A program made the position numbers and the translations under genes. Below, one piece after another: positions 10,110-21,902 of a stretch of DNA of 64,000 bases (position 1 is its first letter; the number at the start of each line of letters is the position of its first letter). Under the pieces are notes generated by a model, which ran no database searches, was not told the origin of the DNA, and saw only the letters and a program-made list of their open reading frames with translations. This stretch comes from Valencia hispanica (Eukaryota > Chordata > Actinopteri > Cyprinodontiformes > Valenciidae), in NCBI GenBank assembly GCA_963556495.2, contig OY747711.1, forward strand, positions 34,882,914 through 34,946,913. Reading direction: 5' to 3'.

Positions 10110-13100
10110 TCAGAAATCAAACATACCACTGTTTGAACAATGATCCAGCCCATGGCTAAACTTGGCAAAAACTGGAAAGAAATGTCTAGGAAGACATGGT
10201 TTGTTTTCACCAGAAAACCATACCCCCTTTCTTACAACCTGCCTTCTTCCAGGCTGAAATCTCAGATGAGGTGGCAAAACTTTGCACAGCGACCACATCT
10301 GTCACGTCTGGTTGATCACCTAGTTGTCATGACAACACATGTAGTTACCTTTCGTAACAGCAATCTTGGAGGGCAACAGAATTGCCTCCAGAAGAGCAAC
10401 GACCTGGGGTGCATTCAAAATTGGCTTACCATCAGACTTGAGGAATCTGCGGTGCTTCCCCGAAATGATGCACAATACCCACAGCATAGCTGCTGTCCTC
10501 CATACATTAACTGCTTAAAGCCTTCAACACGGCTGTCTGCGCAGAGAAATTAGACGGGAGGCTTCCGGCCTCCTTTAATTTCTCAAATGCTTGAAATGCC
10601 TCAGGGCACCACTAGATGGCAGAGGCTACCATATTTTCCCATGCATCAGCTCAGACATGTCCTCTATGTCCAAATGCATGCAACTGCCGCAACAATGCAA
10701 TAGTGTCTGTTTCACACTGTTTTTCCGACGGTGCACACAATAACCGATCATCCACATATTGAATCAGAAATGATCCGGGAGTAGGGATGGGCATTCGATT
10801 AAACTGTCTTCATCGATCATCGGGAGAATTAACGATCAATTTTCGATTAATCATTGATGTTTTTATATTCAAATTCAGTGTTCATAGGCTATATTAAAAT
10901 GCAGTGAGAATAGAAAAATAGCGTTTTTCCTCATTGAGATCTTCATTACAAGTAGGACACCTCTTGTGGAAGTTGAACGGAATTAATTCACAGTAGTTGC
11001 ACAAAGAAAATATGCGCTATAAGCAGCGGAGCTGACAGCTAAAAGACTGTATTCATTAACACAACTGACGCTCATATCTATCTTCTCCAAAAAAGTAAAA
11101 AAAAAATTTAAAGTCCTGTTAAACAATAACTTAGTATAAAAAAAATACTTATAGGTCTGATAGTTTTGTGTTACATTTGGCAAAAAGAGTCGAAAGAGGA
11201 TGAGATCAGCGTACCTAACAATGAATTAGGCTCATTAACAGAGTAAAAAAGACAAACAAAAGAAACCATAATTTATATATAACTTTAGCACCAGTCTACT
11301 GATTTTTGTTGAGAAAGACGAGCATGTTAACATGTGCTGGGGTCAGAAGCGAAAGCTGCTGTCGCGTCTTACCTGCAGCGCTGAGATCACCTGCTGTGAG
11401 GGGACAGAAGTCGCTGTGATACACATACCTCCGTGCTAACTTGGCAAGCCTCTGGAATCTTGTTTAATTCATTTTCCACCAGTCTGTAGGGGTGCAATCC
11501 AGGGGTGACGGAGCCTCCCTCAGAAAGTAATAGGTGAGTAAGTTTCTCTCCTTGTTGTGCATCTGGGCTCCTCCGTGCTAACACTGACTTGATGCTAGGT
11601 TGAGACCAAGAGCAGGATGCTCCGCTTCTAACCGGGGTTGGAAGTGCATTTAAGTAGCCTACTTATACACAGCTTCGCAGTGAACCGATACTTTTTTTTT
11701 TAGTTTTTTTTTTTTACTCAAAGTGGTCCCAGGCCACACTTTGCTGCGACCTCTTCATGACAATGCTATTTTTTAAATACACAGAAACTGGCAAGAAACT
11801 GAGTCGGCCTGTCGATTTTATTTTCAGTCATTGCCCTCGTCTGGTGTTTAATTACTGCCACATAGCAAAATTAATTGCATTCCTTCAAAACTCGCACTAT
11901 GCAACAGAACATGTTAGTTGATCGGTAAAAAAAAGTCATCAATGAAATTCTTAATGATCAATTAATCGATCATCGATTAATTGTGCCCATCCCTATCCGG
12001 GAGACAGTTCTAGTCCCTCCAAACTTTCTTTAAGTGCCATGTAAAAAATTTGTAGGAGACTCGATGTACCCCTGTGGGAGGCGGGTAAACGTGTAACCTT
12101 TCCCTTCATACTCAAAAGCAAACTAGAACTGGCTGTCTGGGTCTACTGGCACACTGAAGAACGCATTACTCAGGTCAACAACTGTAAAAATGAGTAGCTG
12201 AAGGTGGAACCTGTGACAGAATAGTACACGGGTTCGGCGAACTGGCGGCGCAAGGAATTATTGATTCATTGGTCCGTTTGAAATCTAACACGAAGCGCCA
12301 TTCTTCACCTGTTTCTCTGACTTCTTTCACTGGAAAAATGGGACATCAGACCGGGGAATCTGTGCATCCGATAATCATCCCAGATTTTAACAGAGCCTCA
12401 AACACTGATTTTATTCCACGAACTGCTTCAGCCTTTAACGTGTACTGGCGTTGAACTGGACGAAAGGATGACTTTGGTGTGATTTTGACAGGATTCCAAC
12501 CCTTAATTAAACCCACATCATATGAATTTTTTGCCCACAAGTCAGATGAGATCTGCTGTAGGGGGAGGGGTATTGAGGGGTTGATTTATGCCTTTTTTTT
12601 CTGCGTTTTTTTCATGTAAAAATGCGTGTGACAGCATCTCCTCAAAGTTGTCAGTTAAATGACCTACTTTGGTGACCTGCACTGTGCACTGGAATGGGCG
12701 TTTAAAAAGGTGCGCAGATTTTGAATGAAAAACGAAGGTGTCGCGCTGTTTGTTCCAAATCAGAAACTGACTGAGCTCAGTGAACAAGTTTTTCCACAAT
12801 TTCCCATTTAGCGCCAGCCGTTTTAGAGAGAGAAATTTATGGATTTTCGTGAAATCGGTAAAGTGTTTGCTGTTCAGATTTGAGGCAGACATTCAGTGCA
12901 GCTGAATGTGTGTCCCAAACCACGGAAGTTATGTTCAATGTGTCTGTGTCTGAGTCTGAGCTAAACCATGTCTGCTCATACTCCGTGTCCGGTCCTGTAG
13001 AAGTGTGTGATGTGCAATGGAGGTCTTCTTCTGGGATAAAAACAGATGCTGGACTAACCAGGTTCTGCGCCAAATCAAGGAGGGATTTTGCTTTTGTACC

Positions 13101-13400
13101 TTCTTTCACCTTCCACTCATAATCATGTTTGAGGTCGTGAGGGCTGTATTTCACTGCCGTCAACACTGAGTCCTCCTGAGCTGGCACAACTTGGATGCCT
13201 TGTGGTGATGAAAATATTTAGTTTGCACATCAGGTCTCTTCCTAATAAATTTACAGGACATCGTTGAGAAATCAGAAACCCGTGTTTGAAAACTGGCCCC
13301 TCTCCCAGCTGACAACGAAGAGGGTAGCTAAAACGTTTTACAACCTGACCGGAAGCGGAGATAGAAAAAACATGGTTGCCGCTCATTTTTGGATGTGGTT
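10110..13400 (-). pseudogene. pol: ERV pol remnant (protease, reverse transcriptase, RNase H/integrase pieces)
   Basis: Minus-strand blocks appear in retroviral order. A protease C-terminal part (13123-13386) has LLGRD at 13234-13248; no intact DTG active site was found upstream. A linker block lies at 12837-13187. An N-terminal RT block (12346-12540) includes KAEAVRGIKSVFEALLKSG, and further RT sequence with in-frame stops continues to 12004. Beyond the inserted hAT-like element, YVDD is at 10747-10758. RNase H-like and integrase N-terminal-like pieces follow (10110-10440, NKPCLPRHFFPVFAKF). The spacing is too short for complete connection, RNase H and integrase domains, so internal deletions are inferred. 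The gene is non-functional. Confidence 0.85.
10782..11995. mobile_element. hAT-like non-autonomous transposon inserted in ERV pol
   Basis: Perfect 8-bp duplications tccgggag lie at 10774-10781 and 11996-12003. Ends are TAGGGATGGGCATTCGATTAA at the left and its imperfect complement (TTAATTGTGCCCATCCCTA) at the right. Subterminal sequence is rich in ATCGATTAAT motifs on both sides. At 1214 bp it has no recognisable transposase; a 65-codon frame at 11387-11584 has no known domain. Because the flanking ERV frame resumes across the duplication, the insertion is younger than the provirus. Confidence 0.9.
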
Positions 13401-13818
13401 GTAGTACCGTATTTTTCAGAACGGAGTGCGTGGCTCCACCATGAACTGCACAGATGATCCTGAAATATTAAGAGACAGAATAGGTAAGGCCTTGTATGCT
13501 TGTGAAGTGAGATGAGCATTCGTACCAGGTGGTGTTGGTTGTTGTTTCTCTAAATGTTCAATGGCTTCTGTAATTAAGTTTTGAGGGTTAGTTTTATTAG
13601 AGCAAAAAGCAGATTCTTCCTTGCAAAGAGTAGAATTTTCATTGGAAATTGCAGATTTTTCATTGTCAAAAAGTTTTTTTTATCACAAAAAACAGTTTAT
13701 CTCTTTCAATGTGATTGGATGTGTCTGTGTGTGTTTTTGTGCATCTCAGACCTGCAGATCCATCGGTCGGCAAAATGGAGAAATCTCCTTTCTGTTAATT
13801 ACTGGAACATTTTCTTAG
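13401..13818 (-). other. ERV gag-pol junction region
   Basis: Between the zinc-knuckle part of gag and the protease-like block. It holds short frames without clear domains, including a repetitive TTTTCATTG/AAAAAG stretch at about 13620-13690. The protease N-terminus should lie here but no DTG motif is intact, so it is either mutated or lost. Confidence 0.4.
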
Positions 13819-14961
13819 TCAGCTAGCCCAGCTGGCTTGGTGACGGCCTCTCCGTGTGTGTGAAGAAGCCTGCCCACATTGGTTTTGAAAATGTCCACGT
13901 CTTCCGCAGCGATGGCAACGGTCATTGTCCTCTGGTGAAACTCTGCGGTAATCAGCTGACTGCGGACGACTGTGGTGTTGCACTCTGTGTCTTTGTCCAC
14001 CTCTGAAATGGCGTCGGCCTCTCATCCTGTGCCCCTGTGTGACGGCTGTGTACATCATCAGAGCCGCATTATGCAAATCACTTTCTCTTTTTGTCTTTAA
14101 GTCATTTTCTCTCCTTCATGAGTCTCTCAGAATGCAAAACATATTTGTGCAGTTCAGAATAGTTCATTCCTTGGTCTAACCCAATATATTTATCAATTAC
14201 CTCGGTCCGAAGTTCCGGAAGCAGCTGTGCCAGAATTCGATCGCAGAGCATCGATTCCCAGATCAAACCGCACATTTCCTTTGGCTTTGTCAGCCCGCTG
14301 AGTTTCTCAAATGCTTCCTCCAGTCTGTGGAGAAAGTAATCCGCGGCCTCGTCTGGCCTTTGCTTTACAGCATGTAAAACAGTTAAATTTGGCTTGGTGG
14401 GAAACTCTTTATCAATTGCTTTACACAGTTTCATGATAGCCACATAATACTCAGCGTTTGCTCCTCCAATAGTTTGCTCTGTCTGTCAGTCCACAGCCAA
14501 AAAATTGTTGGCCCACTATTTCCTGCCACTTCCAACATGGGAGCCAACAACACATAGTTAGAAGCTGGGGTTAAGCTTACCTCAGCAAGATTTTGTTCCC
14601 CTGCTGTTCTGCTGTCTTTTCCTCTCGTTCTGGAGGACGGGGGAGGAGAGCAAGATGGCAGCTTGTTTACAAATTGATTTGATGTTTGGTACTCTGGATT
14701 GGTGGGCTGATGCGCTGGGTCATCAGCGATTGGTGAATCAGGCTGTCGCTCTCGTTTGGGCTCCGCCTTTTTTGACCTTCCGACACGTGCCTCTGGTTGT
14801 TCCTGCTGCCCATCATCTTTTTGACCCACCTCTGCTTGCTTGGGATTGGCTGCTTCTCCCTTCACTTCTTTTGTAGCAGTCGTTGATTGGTGCGTCAGTG
14901 GAGCACAGTCCAGATCCGGATCAAGCTTCGTCATGGAGAGCGCATGTAGATCTCCAATCAT
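13819..14961 (-). pseudogene. gag: ERV gag remnant
   Basis: Gag forms the retroviral core; three minus-strand blocks are readable. A hydrophilic N-terminal block (14431-14961) is rich in K, E, Q and P. A capsid-like block (14102-14443) contains AADYFLHRLEEAF, similar to the region around the major homology region of gammaretrovirus-like capsids. The nucleocapsid block (13819-14076) holds one CCHC zinc knuckle, C-X2-C-X4-H-X4-C, at 13876-13917, preceded by an arginine-rich stretch. The blocks lie in different frames, so at least two frameshifts separate them. A single knuckle fits gamma/epsilonretroviruses rather than lentiviruses. Confidence 0.85.
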
Positions 14962-15440
14962 CTCCTGGTCTGAAACATAGGAAGGAGGTCTAGGCAGATT
15001 TTGTATAGATCTAACCGTCCCATTATATTTTTAAACTGTAGGCGAAAAAAAGCTAACAACTCACCCGCTGGTTAATTACTTGAGATTAATTAAAAAGCCC
15101 CAGTTTATTTAGAGACCCAAAACAGTCAGCACTCTTTCTTGTTATCAAAGCACAGAAAAACACTTATTTATACTCTTTTTCAAAGCGTATATGAAAATGC
15201 TTTTTTCTTTTCTTTTTTTTTCTCAACAGACTAATTTTATGGAAAGAATCACTCTCACCGTTTTCCCTTCTCTCAAGGAGAGACCGGGTTCGAATTCCAG
15301 GTGGAGGTCGGTCTGAAACGAGAGGACCAAGTACCTCCCTGCTCCTTAAAGGCTATACAGAGGTTCGAAGGCCGGGGGCTGCTCCTCTCTGGGTCTTTTG
15401 TGACTTCTTGGTGGCTCTCTTCCAGTCCTTCCGCTCGCTG
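14962..15440 (-). other. ERV leader between primer site and gag
   Basis: About 480 bases of non-coding leader, where packaging signals would sit in a live virus. A minus-strand frame at 15346-15597 overlaps the primer site and LTR and is a chance frame. Confidence 0.55.
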
Positions 15441-15458
15441 GAATCCACGTTGGTGCCA
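15441..15458 (-). other. ERV primer-binding site, tRNA-Lys-like
   Basis: On the minus strand the sequence is TGGCACCAACGTGGATTC, a few bases downstream of the LTR end. It resembles the complement of tRNA-Lys 3' ends (TGGCGCCCAACGTGG class) with a few differences. Position and the leading TGG agree with a primer site. Confidence 0.65.
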
Positions 15459-15461
15459 AAT

Positions 15462-15679
15462 TGTTATTGAAGTTCTTTAATAAAAGAGATGAGAGAGATT
15501 CATTCAGATACTCAGAGATTTTAATACAGACTTGGTTGATCAAACAAGGAGGTACAGCGTTAACAGAGAAAATATGCGATACTGACCTGCCTTCCAAAAC
15601 AAGACACAGGATTATATAGGTTCAGTAATCATGAGCCTATCACCTATGATATTACAAACAAACAAACTTTTCTCAGTCG
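15462..15679 (-). repeat. ERV 5' LTR, truncated
   Basis: Matches the first 230 bases of the 3' LTR at 7715 with scattered differences and small indels (for example an extra GGAGGTACAGCGTTAAC segment near 15550). It stops at TTTCTCAGTC, after which L2-like LINE sequence begins. The upstream promoter part of this LTR is therefore missing. Confidence 0.85.
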
Positions 15680-16920
15680 GCTTTTAAAGTTTCCATTGCA
15701 GTGGAACTAAAATGTTTAGAAAGTCTCGCATTCATTTTATTGTCCCATGATAACAGATTTGGAATAGAGACCTCAAATAAAATTAGCAAATGATCTAAAT
15801 TAGGTAGCACACCAGTATCGACCACTGAGATGGATAACCCAAAGGCCAAAACAAGATGGCCTGTGAACAAATTGCTTAAAGTTGTGTGACCCAATTACAT
15901 TTATAAAATCCTTGGTGAAAGGCTTATCATTACAACAAACATGGATATTAAAATCACCCACCATTAAAATATCGAATTGAAGTGAAAAAATAGATTCAAA
16001 AATCCACAAATTCTGAAATAAAATTAGTATTGTTTAGGTAGACTATAGATCACTGCAACCAGAACCGTTGCCGGCTGCATAATGGTGAGATGTAGCTCTA
16101 AGCTGGTGTAGACAGGTTCCCCAATCTGTCTGCACTTAAAACAGTCTTTGAACACTGATGCCACTCCTCCTCTCCCATTGAGCCTCAGACAGCTGAAAAA
16201 GCTGACGTGAGGGGGACAAAGCCCCAGCAGAGGCACTACTTCTCCTGCACAAACCCACAATTCAATCAAAAGCATTATGTCCAGCCGTTTAGATTTTTAT
16301 AAAAATCATGCAGGATGAACCTTTTGTTCCACAATGACCTTGCATTTAATAAAGCCATTTTGACCATCTCTGCCTCCTTCAGTGGCTTAGTGGTACAGTA
16401 CAGGTCACATTGCAAAGATTCTCTGAACACACATTCCGGCCATGGTTCCTCCTCCTTTGGATCCAGCATAGTTTAGATTGACCAATCAATTCCAAGGCCC
16501 ACAGCCAAACAGGAAATCCTTAAAGTCGAGAAGATAAATTCCTGAAATTAACAACAGATCCACAGCTACTGTTCATCCTCCTCAACAAAAGCATCATTGC
16601 AACTTTCCCGCCGGCCCGTTTCCCACGACGGCGGCGTCTTGTCCGGTTCCTGATCAGTCCCAGGGATGCTGTTTCACTACATCGCAATTACTTCTGTACG
16701 ACAGCCAGCAGCTTGGGGAGATTCACTGTCTTCTTGCAGTGCCAGTGCTCAACAACAACAGTGTTAATGTCCAAAAGCATCTGGCAATTGTAACCTAGGA
16801 TCGACTGGATGTTAAGAATGAACAAAAACACATTCATGAGCACAAATGATCTCAATGAAAAAAAACAAATTGTCAGAGCAGTAAGACGGCAAGCCTTGAC
16901 ACCAGGCGCCATCTTTCAAT
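15680..16920 (-). mobile_element. L2-like LINE, 5' endonuclease portion
   Basis: Minus-strand frames (16275-16469, 16024-16275, 15800-16009) give pieces of an apurinic-type endonuclease that nicks target DNA in LINE retrotransposition: LLNARSLWNKRF, NGRGGVASVFKD and ILMVGDFNIHV, the last being the GDFN catalytic block. Frames shift between pieces. Upstream (16480-16920) is likely the element's 5' region, with a GC-rich CGCC ATCTT end near 16905-16915. No reverse transcriptase follows; the element is cut off at the ERV LTR junction. Either the ERV entered this LINE or both were joined by deletion. Confidence 0.78.
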
Positions 16921-18419
16921 ATTATGACACATCTTCTCATTTTGTGATTTAGCATCCAAGTTGTCATTGACATGAAGTTAAATATTATGAACATGCATGT
17001 TAAAAAATGTCTTTCTGTCTGTCAGAAATACATTTTTGGCCAGTAGTCCAAGTTTAACAATAAACATAAAAAAATCCTACCAAGAAATTCCCCTCTTTTT
17101 TTGTTTAACAGAATAAATACCTGATAGCCACTGTTACTAATTTAATGAGTAAATTCATTCAGACCTGGCTTGAAGTAAACTTGTTAATGTATGAATTCAA
17201 AGCATGAATTTCAGTTATAGTTACCTTTGAAAACGAGACTAACTAATTACTTTGCAAGCTTTGAAGTTGCAGTCAAAGAAACATGAACTGGCTTTTTCAG
17301 GCATTTCATATCTACCTTTTAATGTTTGTATCTGATCTGTGGTTTGTGACCTTTTGTTATTCCTGGCATTTTCTTGATCATTTACGGATCGCGTTGATGA
17401 ATGTATATCAAAACGATGCCTTCTGGGATCAATGCTTCAGTCACAAAAATGTCCCATAAAAGTATGAAAGGCACACAATTTTCATTTTCTAGATACTTTA
17501 AGTACTGTTTGGAGCATTTGGCATAGTGCTATTGAGGCTTGTGCAACACTAATCAGAAGAATGTATGTGCTAATTCTGCACTGTTGCTTTCGGTTCATTA
17601 TAGAGATAAATGAAACACACTCCCTGAATAAACTCTAGGCTTGCCTATTAAGTGATAACAAGCCAAAGGAATACATTATACCAAGATATCACCCACCATT
17701 GCTGTCTTTTCCTCTCTTCACCTCAGAGTTGCCTTGACATTTTTTGCTACAGTCTACTCTCAAAGAGCTGTTTTTGTCTTTGCTGATAGAATCAGTAAGC
17801 CATTTCCAGTCTTTAAATAAATATAACCTGTTTGTAGTGCTTTCATACTTAGTAAAGATACACAAGTTACCAAATTAACTTAGTTTTTTTGTGTTTCCAA
17901 TTCATTACAACAGTCATCTAAAGTATCCAAAAATGTCTGCATGGATTTACAACTATTCAATCTCTCTTAATTCTAAGTGTTTTAAACGGATAGTTACTGG
18001 ATGATTTAATTTTTAAGGAAGCATAATCTCAAGCAGCACCGGAATGGGACTCCTTTTCAGCCACGTGTTTAACTTTACATGTTAAACAGCACACTATAAT
18101 GTAAAATTTTCTAAAAGAAATTTCAATTTAGTGCAATTTTGCTTCACAATGTAGATGTATTTCAGCATCCGTTCACATCTTTTCAACACATCCATTAACA
18201 ATATCAGAATCTATATTTTCTTCTGCTGCTGCTAATCAGTTCCTGAGTGGACTCTGCCCTCCAGTTAACACCACCTCCAGTTTCTCTAAACTCACCTGCT
18301 GCACAATAAAAATTTTCTGTAAAGCTTTAGTGCGTTTCATATAAAAAAAACACATTTGATTAAACTAAGATATTTCCAATGGCAAAACATGCTTATTTTA
18401 TATTTTTTCCTGGTGCCAC
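16921..18419. other. AT-rich DNA without a recognisable gene
   Basis: No terminal repeats, coding motifs or RNA genes recognised in about 1.5 kb. This is one of the longest stretches free of obvious transposons in the window and may be native host intergenic or intronic sequence. Confidence 0.45.
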
Positions 18420-21190
18420 ATGGGGCAGGCAGCCAGCCTCAGAAGCTCTCACTCGATCAAGTTTTATTTATGGCTAGAGGGAGAGCAGGCTGATCTGCCT
18501 GACCGAGACGTGACTAACCACACTGACTCTGGACTCACAAATAAACATGGATGGTTTTCATCTGCTCTGGGCTGACAGAACCAAGTAGAGTGGTAAGAGA
18601 GGAGGAGGTCTGACTGCGTTTGTGAACGATAGATGGTGTAACCCTGGGCATTTATCAATCAAAGAGACTCTATGCTGTTAGGACATTTAGCTGTTAGCAT
18701 GAGGCTGTACTACCAACCATGGGAGTTTACGTTTAAGTTGTGTATAGACCCCCCCCCCTGCTAATGCTCCTACAGCCTGTGATGTCGTCCACTCTGTGAC
18801 CGGAAGACTCAAAACACAGCACCCACAGGCCCTTTTTCTGATCTCTGGGGACTTTAAGCACATCACCCTGTCCTCTACTCTCCCTACCTTCACCCAGTAT
18901 GTTAACTGCCACACCAGAGACCATAAAACACTGGACTTATTGTAGTTTAACCCCGAAGAGGCATACAGCTCATCAGCTCTCCACCTTGAGGGGCTCAGCT
19001 CATAACCTGGTTCATCCCCAGACTGTGTATAAACCTCTGGTGCACAGCGAACCAGCTGGGACACGCACAGTGAGGAAATGGTCAGAGGAGACTGAAGAGG
19101 CTCTGAGGGACTGTTTCAGCTCTAGTGTGTGGGAGAACCTCTGCACCACCTTGGTAGATGACATCAACAGCATCACGGACTGCATTACGGACAATATAAA
19201 CTTCTGTGTGGACAACACCGTACTCATCATAAAGGTACAATGTTTTTCCAACAAGCCCTGGATCAACCTGGAAATAAAGGCTCTCCTCAAGAAGAGGGCC
19301 TTTAGATTTGGAGACAAGGAGGAGCAGAGAGCTGTGCAGAAAAGACTGAAATGGAAAATGAGGCAAGGGAAAAACATCTACAGGAAGGAGGACCAACTGT
19401 AGCAGAACAACATCACTGAAGTTTGGAAGAACTTGGCGTGGGTAAACCAGTTCTTTAACAGGTTTGACCAGCCACCCACCCCTCCCCCAGCATAGTCTCC
19501 CCTGCTGCAACCCCCCTCATCTTTGAGGACTGCCTACTTCTCTTCTCAGGACTTCACACCTATCAGGTCCCAGCCATCACCCCCACCTCCGACTTCTGGG
19601 GACTCCATCATACATCCCTCTCCCCCAAATCCTGTTCCTTTCTACACTCCAGGTGAGGAACGAGCTGCGAAAGATCAAGGTGCGAAAGGCTGTAGGTCCA
19701 GATGGCATCAGCTCTAGGCTCCTGAGGTGCCTTGCAGATGAACTGTGTTGCATCCTGGGATATCTATACAACCTGAGGCTGGGGAAAGTACCACAGCTGT
19801 TGAAGACCTTCTGTGTGGTACCGGTTTCAAAGACCTCGCATTCGAAGTACCTCAGCAGCTACTGGCCGGTAGCACTGACCTCGCATCTAATGAAGACCCT
19901 CGAGAGGTTGGTTCTCAATCATCTTCGTCCCCAGGGGAGGTCTTCATTGGCTCCGCTGCAGTTTGGGGTGGAGAACGCCAATCTTCTACCTCCTACACCG
20001 AGCTCTGACTCACCTGGAGAAGCCTGGAAGCACTGTGAGGATAATATTTGACTTCTCCAGTCCTTTCAACACCATCCATCCAGGACTTCTGAGGGACAAG
20101 CTGGAGCTGTCAGGAGCTGACCACCACATGTCCCAGTGGATACTGGGATACCTCACAGGATGCCCACAGTATGTGAGGACACAGGGCTGTGTCTTTGACA
20201 GGCTGGTCTGCAGTATGGGAGCCCCATTCCTCTTCACCATCTACACTGCAAACTTCTCCATCGACTCCCCACGCTGCCACCTTCAGAAGTTCTCTGACTC
20301 TCCCATTGTCGGCCTCATCACAGGTGAGGACGACTCAGGGCTTTGTGGACTGGTGCCAGTAGAACCACCTGCTGATCAACGCGGGGAAAACCAAGGAGTT
20401 GGTGGTGGACTTCCCCAGGCACAGACCCACCACATTGGCACTGATGAACATCCAGGGAGTGGACATTGAGATAGTGGATTCTTATAAGTACCTGGGTGTT
20501 GACCTAAACAATAAACTGGACTGGAGCCACAACACCGCTCTTTACAGGAAGGGTCACACCAGACTCTACCTGCTGAGGAGAGTGAGGTCTTTAAGAGTCC
20601 AGGGAGTTCTCCTAAAGACCTTTTTTGAATCTGTGGTGGCATAAGCCATTTTGTATGGCATAGTATGTTAGAGCAGCAGTTTATCTACAGCTGAGCAGAA
20701 GAGATTGGATAAGCTCATCAGGAAGGCCAGATCTGTTCTAGGGTGCCCCCTGATCCAGTGCAGGTGGTGGGGGACAGAAGGACCCAAATAACATCACTGA
20801 TGGACAGTGTTTCCCACCCTATGCATAAAGATATTTGAGCTGCAGAGCTCCTTCAGTGATGGACTGCTGGTTCCTAGGTGCATGAAGGAGCGTTCTCGCA
20901 GGTCCTTGCTCCCTGCAGCTGTTAGACTTTACAACCAGAACTGTTCCCATCAAACTCAATGTTTAAATCACTGCTGTAATTTGCACTGTTTGACTCATTT
21001 GATTAACATTTCTGTGGCTGCTATTTGCACATCTGTTTTTCTCAGTTTATATTCTGTTAACATCTTGTAAATAATGCATTTAGTCTTACTTTTTATTGCA
21101 CTACACATGCACTTTCTGTAAATGTTCACTGTTTTTAAATTATCCTACTCAGTTCTAATCTGAGTATGCCACTTTACTTTTAATAACTGC
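18420..21190 (+). mobile_element. CR1/Rex1-like LINE, degraded
   Basis: Plus-strand pieces read in order. Endonuclease sequence is at about 18420-18950 (ISGDFKHITLSSTLPTF, a GDFN-type block). A linker follows (19040-19400, WSEETEEALRDCF and NKPWINLEIKALL). RT begins near 19653 (KAVGPDGISSRLL), with VALTSHLMKTLERLV at about 19880 and the palm region at about 20040-20340, where the usual SDD is degraded (FSDSPIVG). The thumb region (20440-20640) contains YKYLGVDLNNKLDW. Multiple stops and frameshifts break the ORF. The 3' region reaches about 21190, where the GC-rich fragment starts. The family assignment to Rex1/CR1 rests on similarity to the copies at 36 kb and 61 kb and is tentative. Confidence 0.82.
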
Positions 21191-21870
21191 ACAGTACCTT
21201 GCACTTGGGTGGGGTTTGGGGGATGTGTGGCTGCCTTCCCCACATCCTACCCCTCTGTTTTAAATACACAGAACACTGATCAACACCATACTCGAGTGGG
21301 AGGAGGAAGGCTAGGCTTGTGCTGGCTGGTCTTGGCCTCGAGATGCCGTCCGTCTGCTGGGGCTATTGGCATGGGGCGGGGGACCATTGCGATGTCGGCT
21401 GTGGGGATTGGCCTAGAGTGGCGGCAGCGCATGTTAGCCATTGGCTGGGCATCGCCCCTGCGGCCTGGCAGCCCTCTTCAGCCGGTCCCTGGTTGGGTCC
21501 ATGCTGGGGGGTAGGCCCATGGCTGGATCCATGGCTGGATCCACCCTGACGTAAACGGTTGCCGGTGGAGCCTGTGGGCTCGTCGCTGCGGGCCCCCGGG
21601 CCCCTGCATTGTTCCCCCAGGGCTCTCCTCTGCTCCTCTCTTGGGGGTACAGTCAGCCCTTCGTTGGTCTGCCTGGGGCTCCTGTGCTCTGGGGGTCCTT
21701 TGGGTTTCTATGGCTCCGATCTCCTTCGTGTCTTCGTTGATTCCTGGGAGGCGGATTGATGGCTCTTCACACCAGCTATTGAACAGTTGTATGGAGAAAC
21801 CTAATATACACCAGCATGCTCACACACATCTGGGCCTCAAGTTGAGTTTTGTACTGCTACACTAATGCAA
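21191..21870 (+). mobile_element. GC-rich retroelement fragment, copy 2
   Basis: Shares GGGGGATGTGTGGCTGCCTTCCCCACATCC with copy 1 at about 5005-5035, and the downstream phrases TTCCTGGGAG, CGGATTGATG and GAGAAACCTAATATACACCAGCATGC. It ends shortly after this block without the A-rich tail seen in the other copies, so both ends appear truncated or rearranged. Long GC-driven open frames on both strands are not credible genes. Confidence 0.65.
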
Positions 21871-21902
21871 AATGTATCTCAAGATCAGAAGAAGAATCCT
21901 TA

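Larger units (their letters stand above)
7715..15679 (-). mobile_element. Endogenous retrovirus, gamma/epsilon-like, decayed
   Basis: Read on the minus strand the provirus shows, in order, a partial 5' LTR (15462-15679), a primer-binding site (15441-15458), gag (14961-13819), pol (about 13400-10110), env remnants (about 10060-9160), a polypurine tract (8148-8164) and a 3' LTR (7715-8147). The LTRs share a long block (plus-strand TGTTATYGAAGTTCT... to TTTCTCAGTC), which establishes the pairing. All genes carry stops or frameshifts. Parts of pol and most of the surface-protein region are missing, and a hAT-like element interrupts pol. The 5' LTR stops abruptly against an L2-like LINE, so that flank has been rearranged. 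It is an inactive fossil copy. Confidence 0.9.

Noticed and set aside
10140..10553. 137-codon plus-strand frame
   Set aside because: Antisense to the retroviral pol remnant, whose motifs are on the minus strand; a shadow frame.
18899..19510. Competing long frames on both strands
   Set aside because: The plus-strand frame carries LINE linker motifs (WSEETEEALRDCF); the minus-strand frames are shadows.
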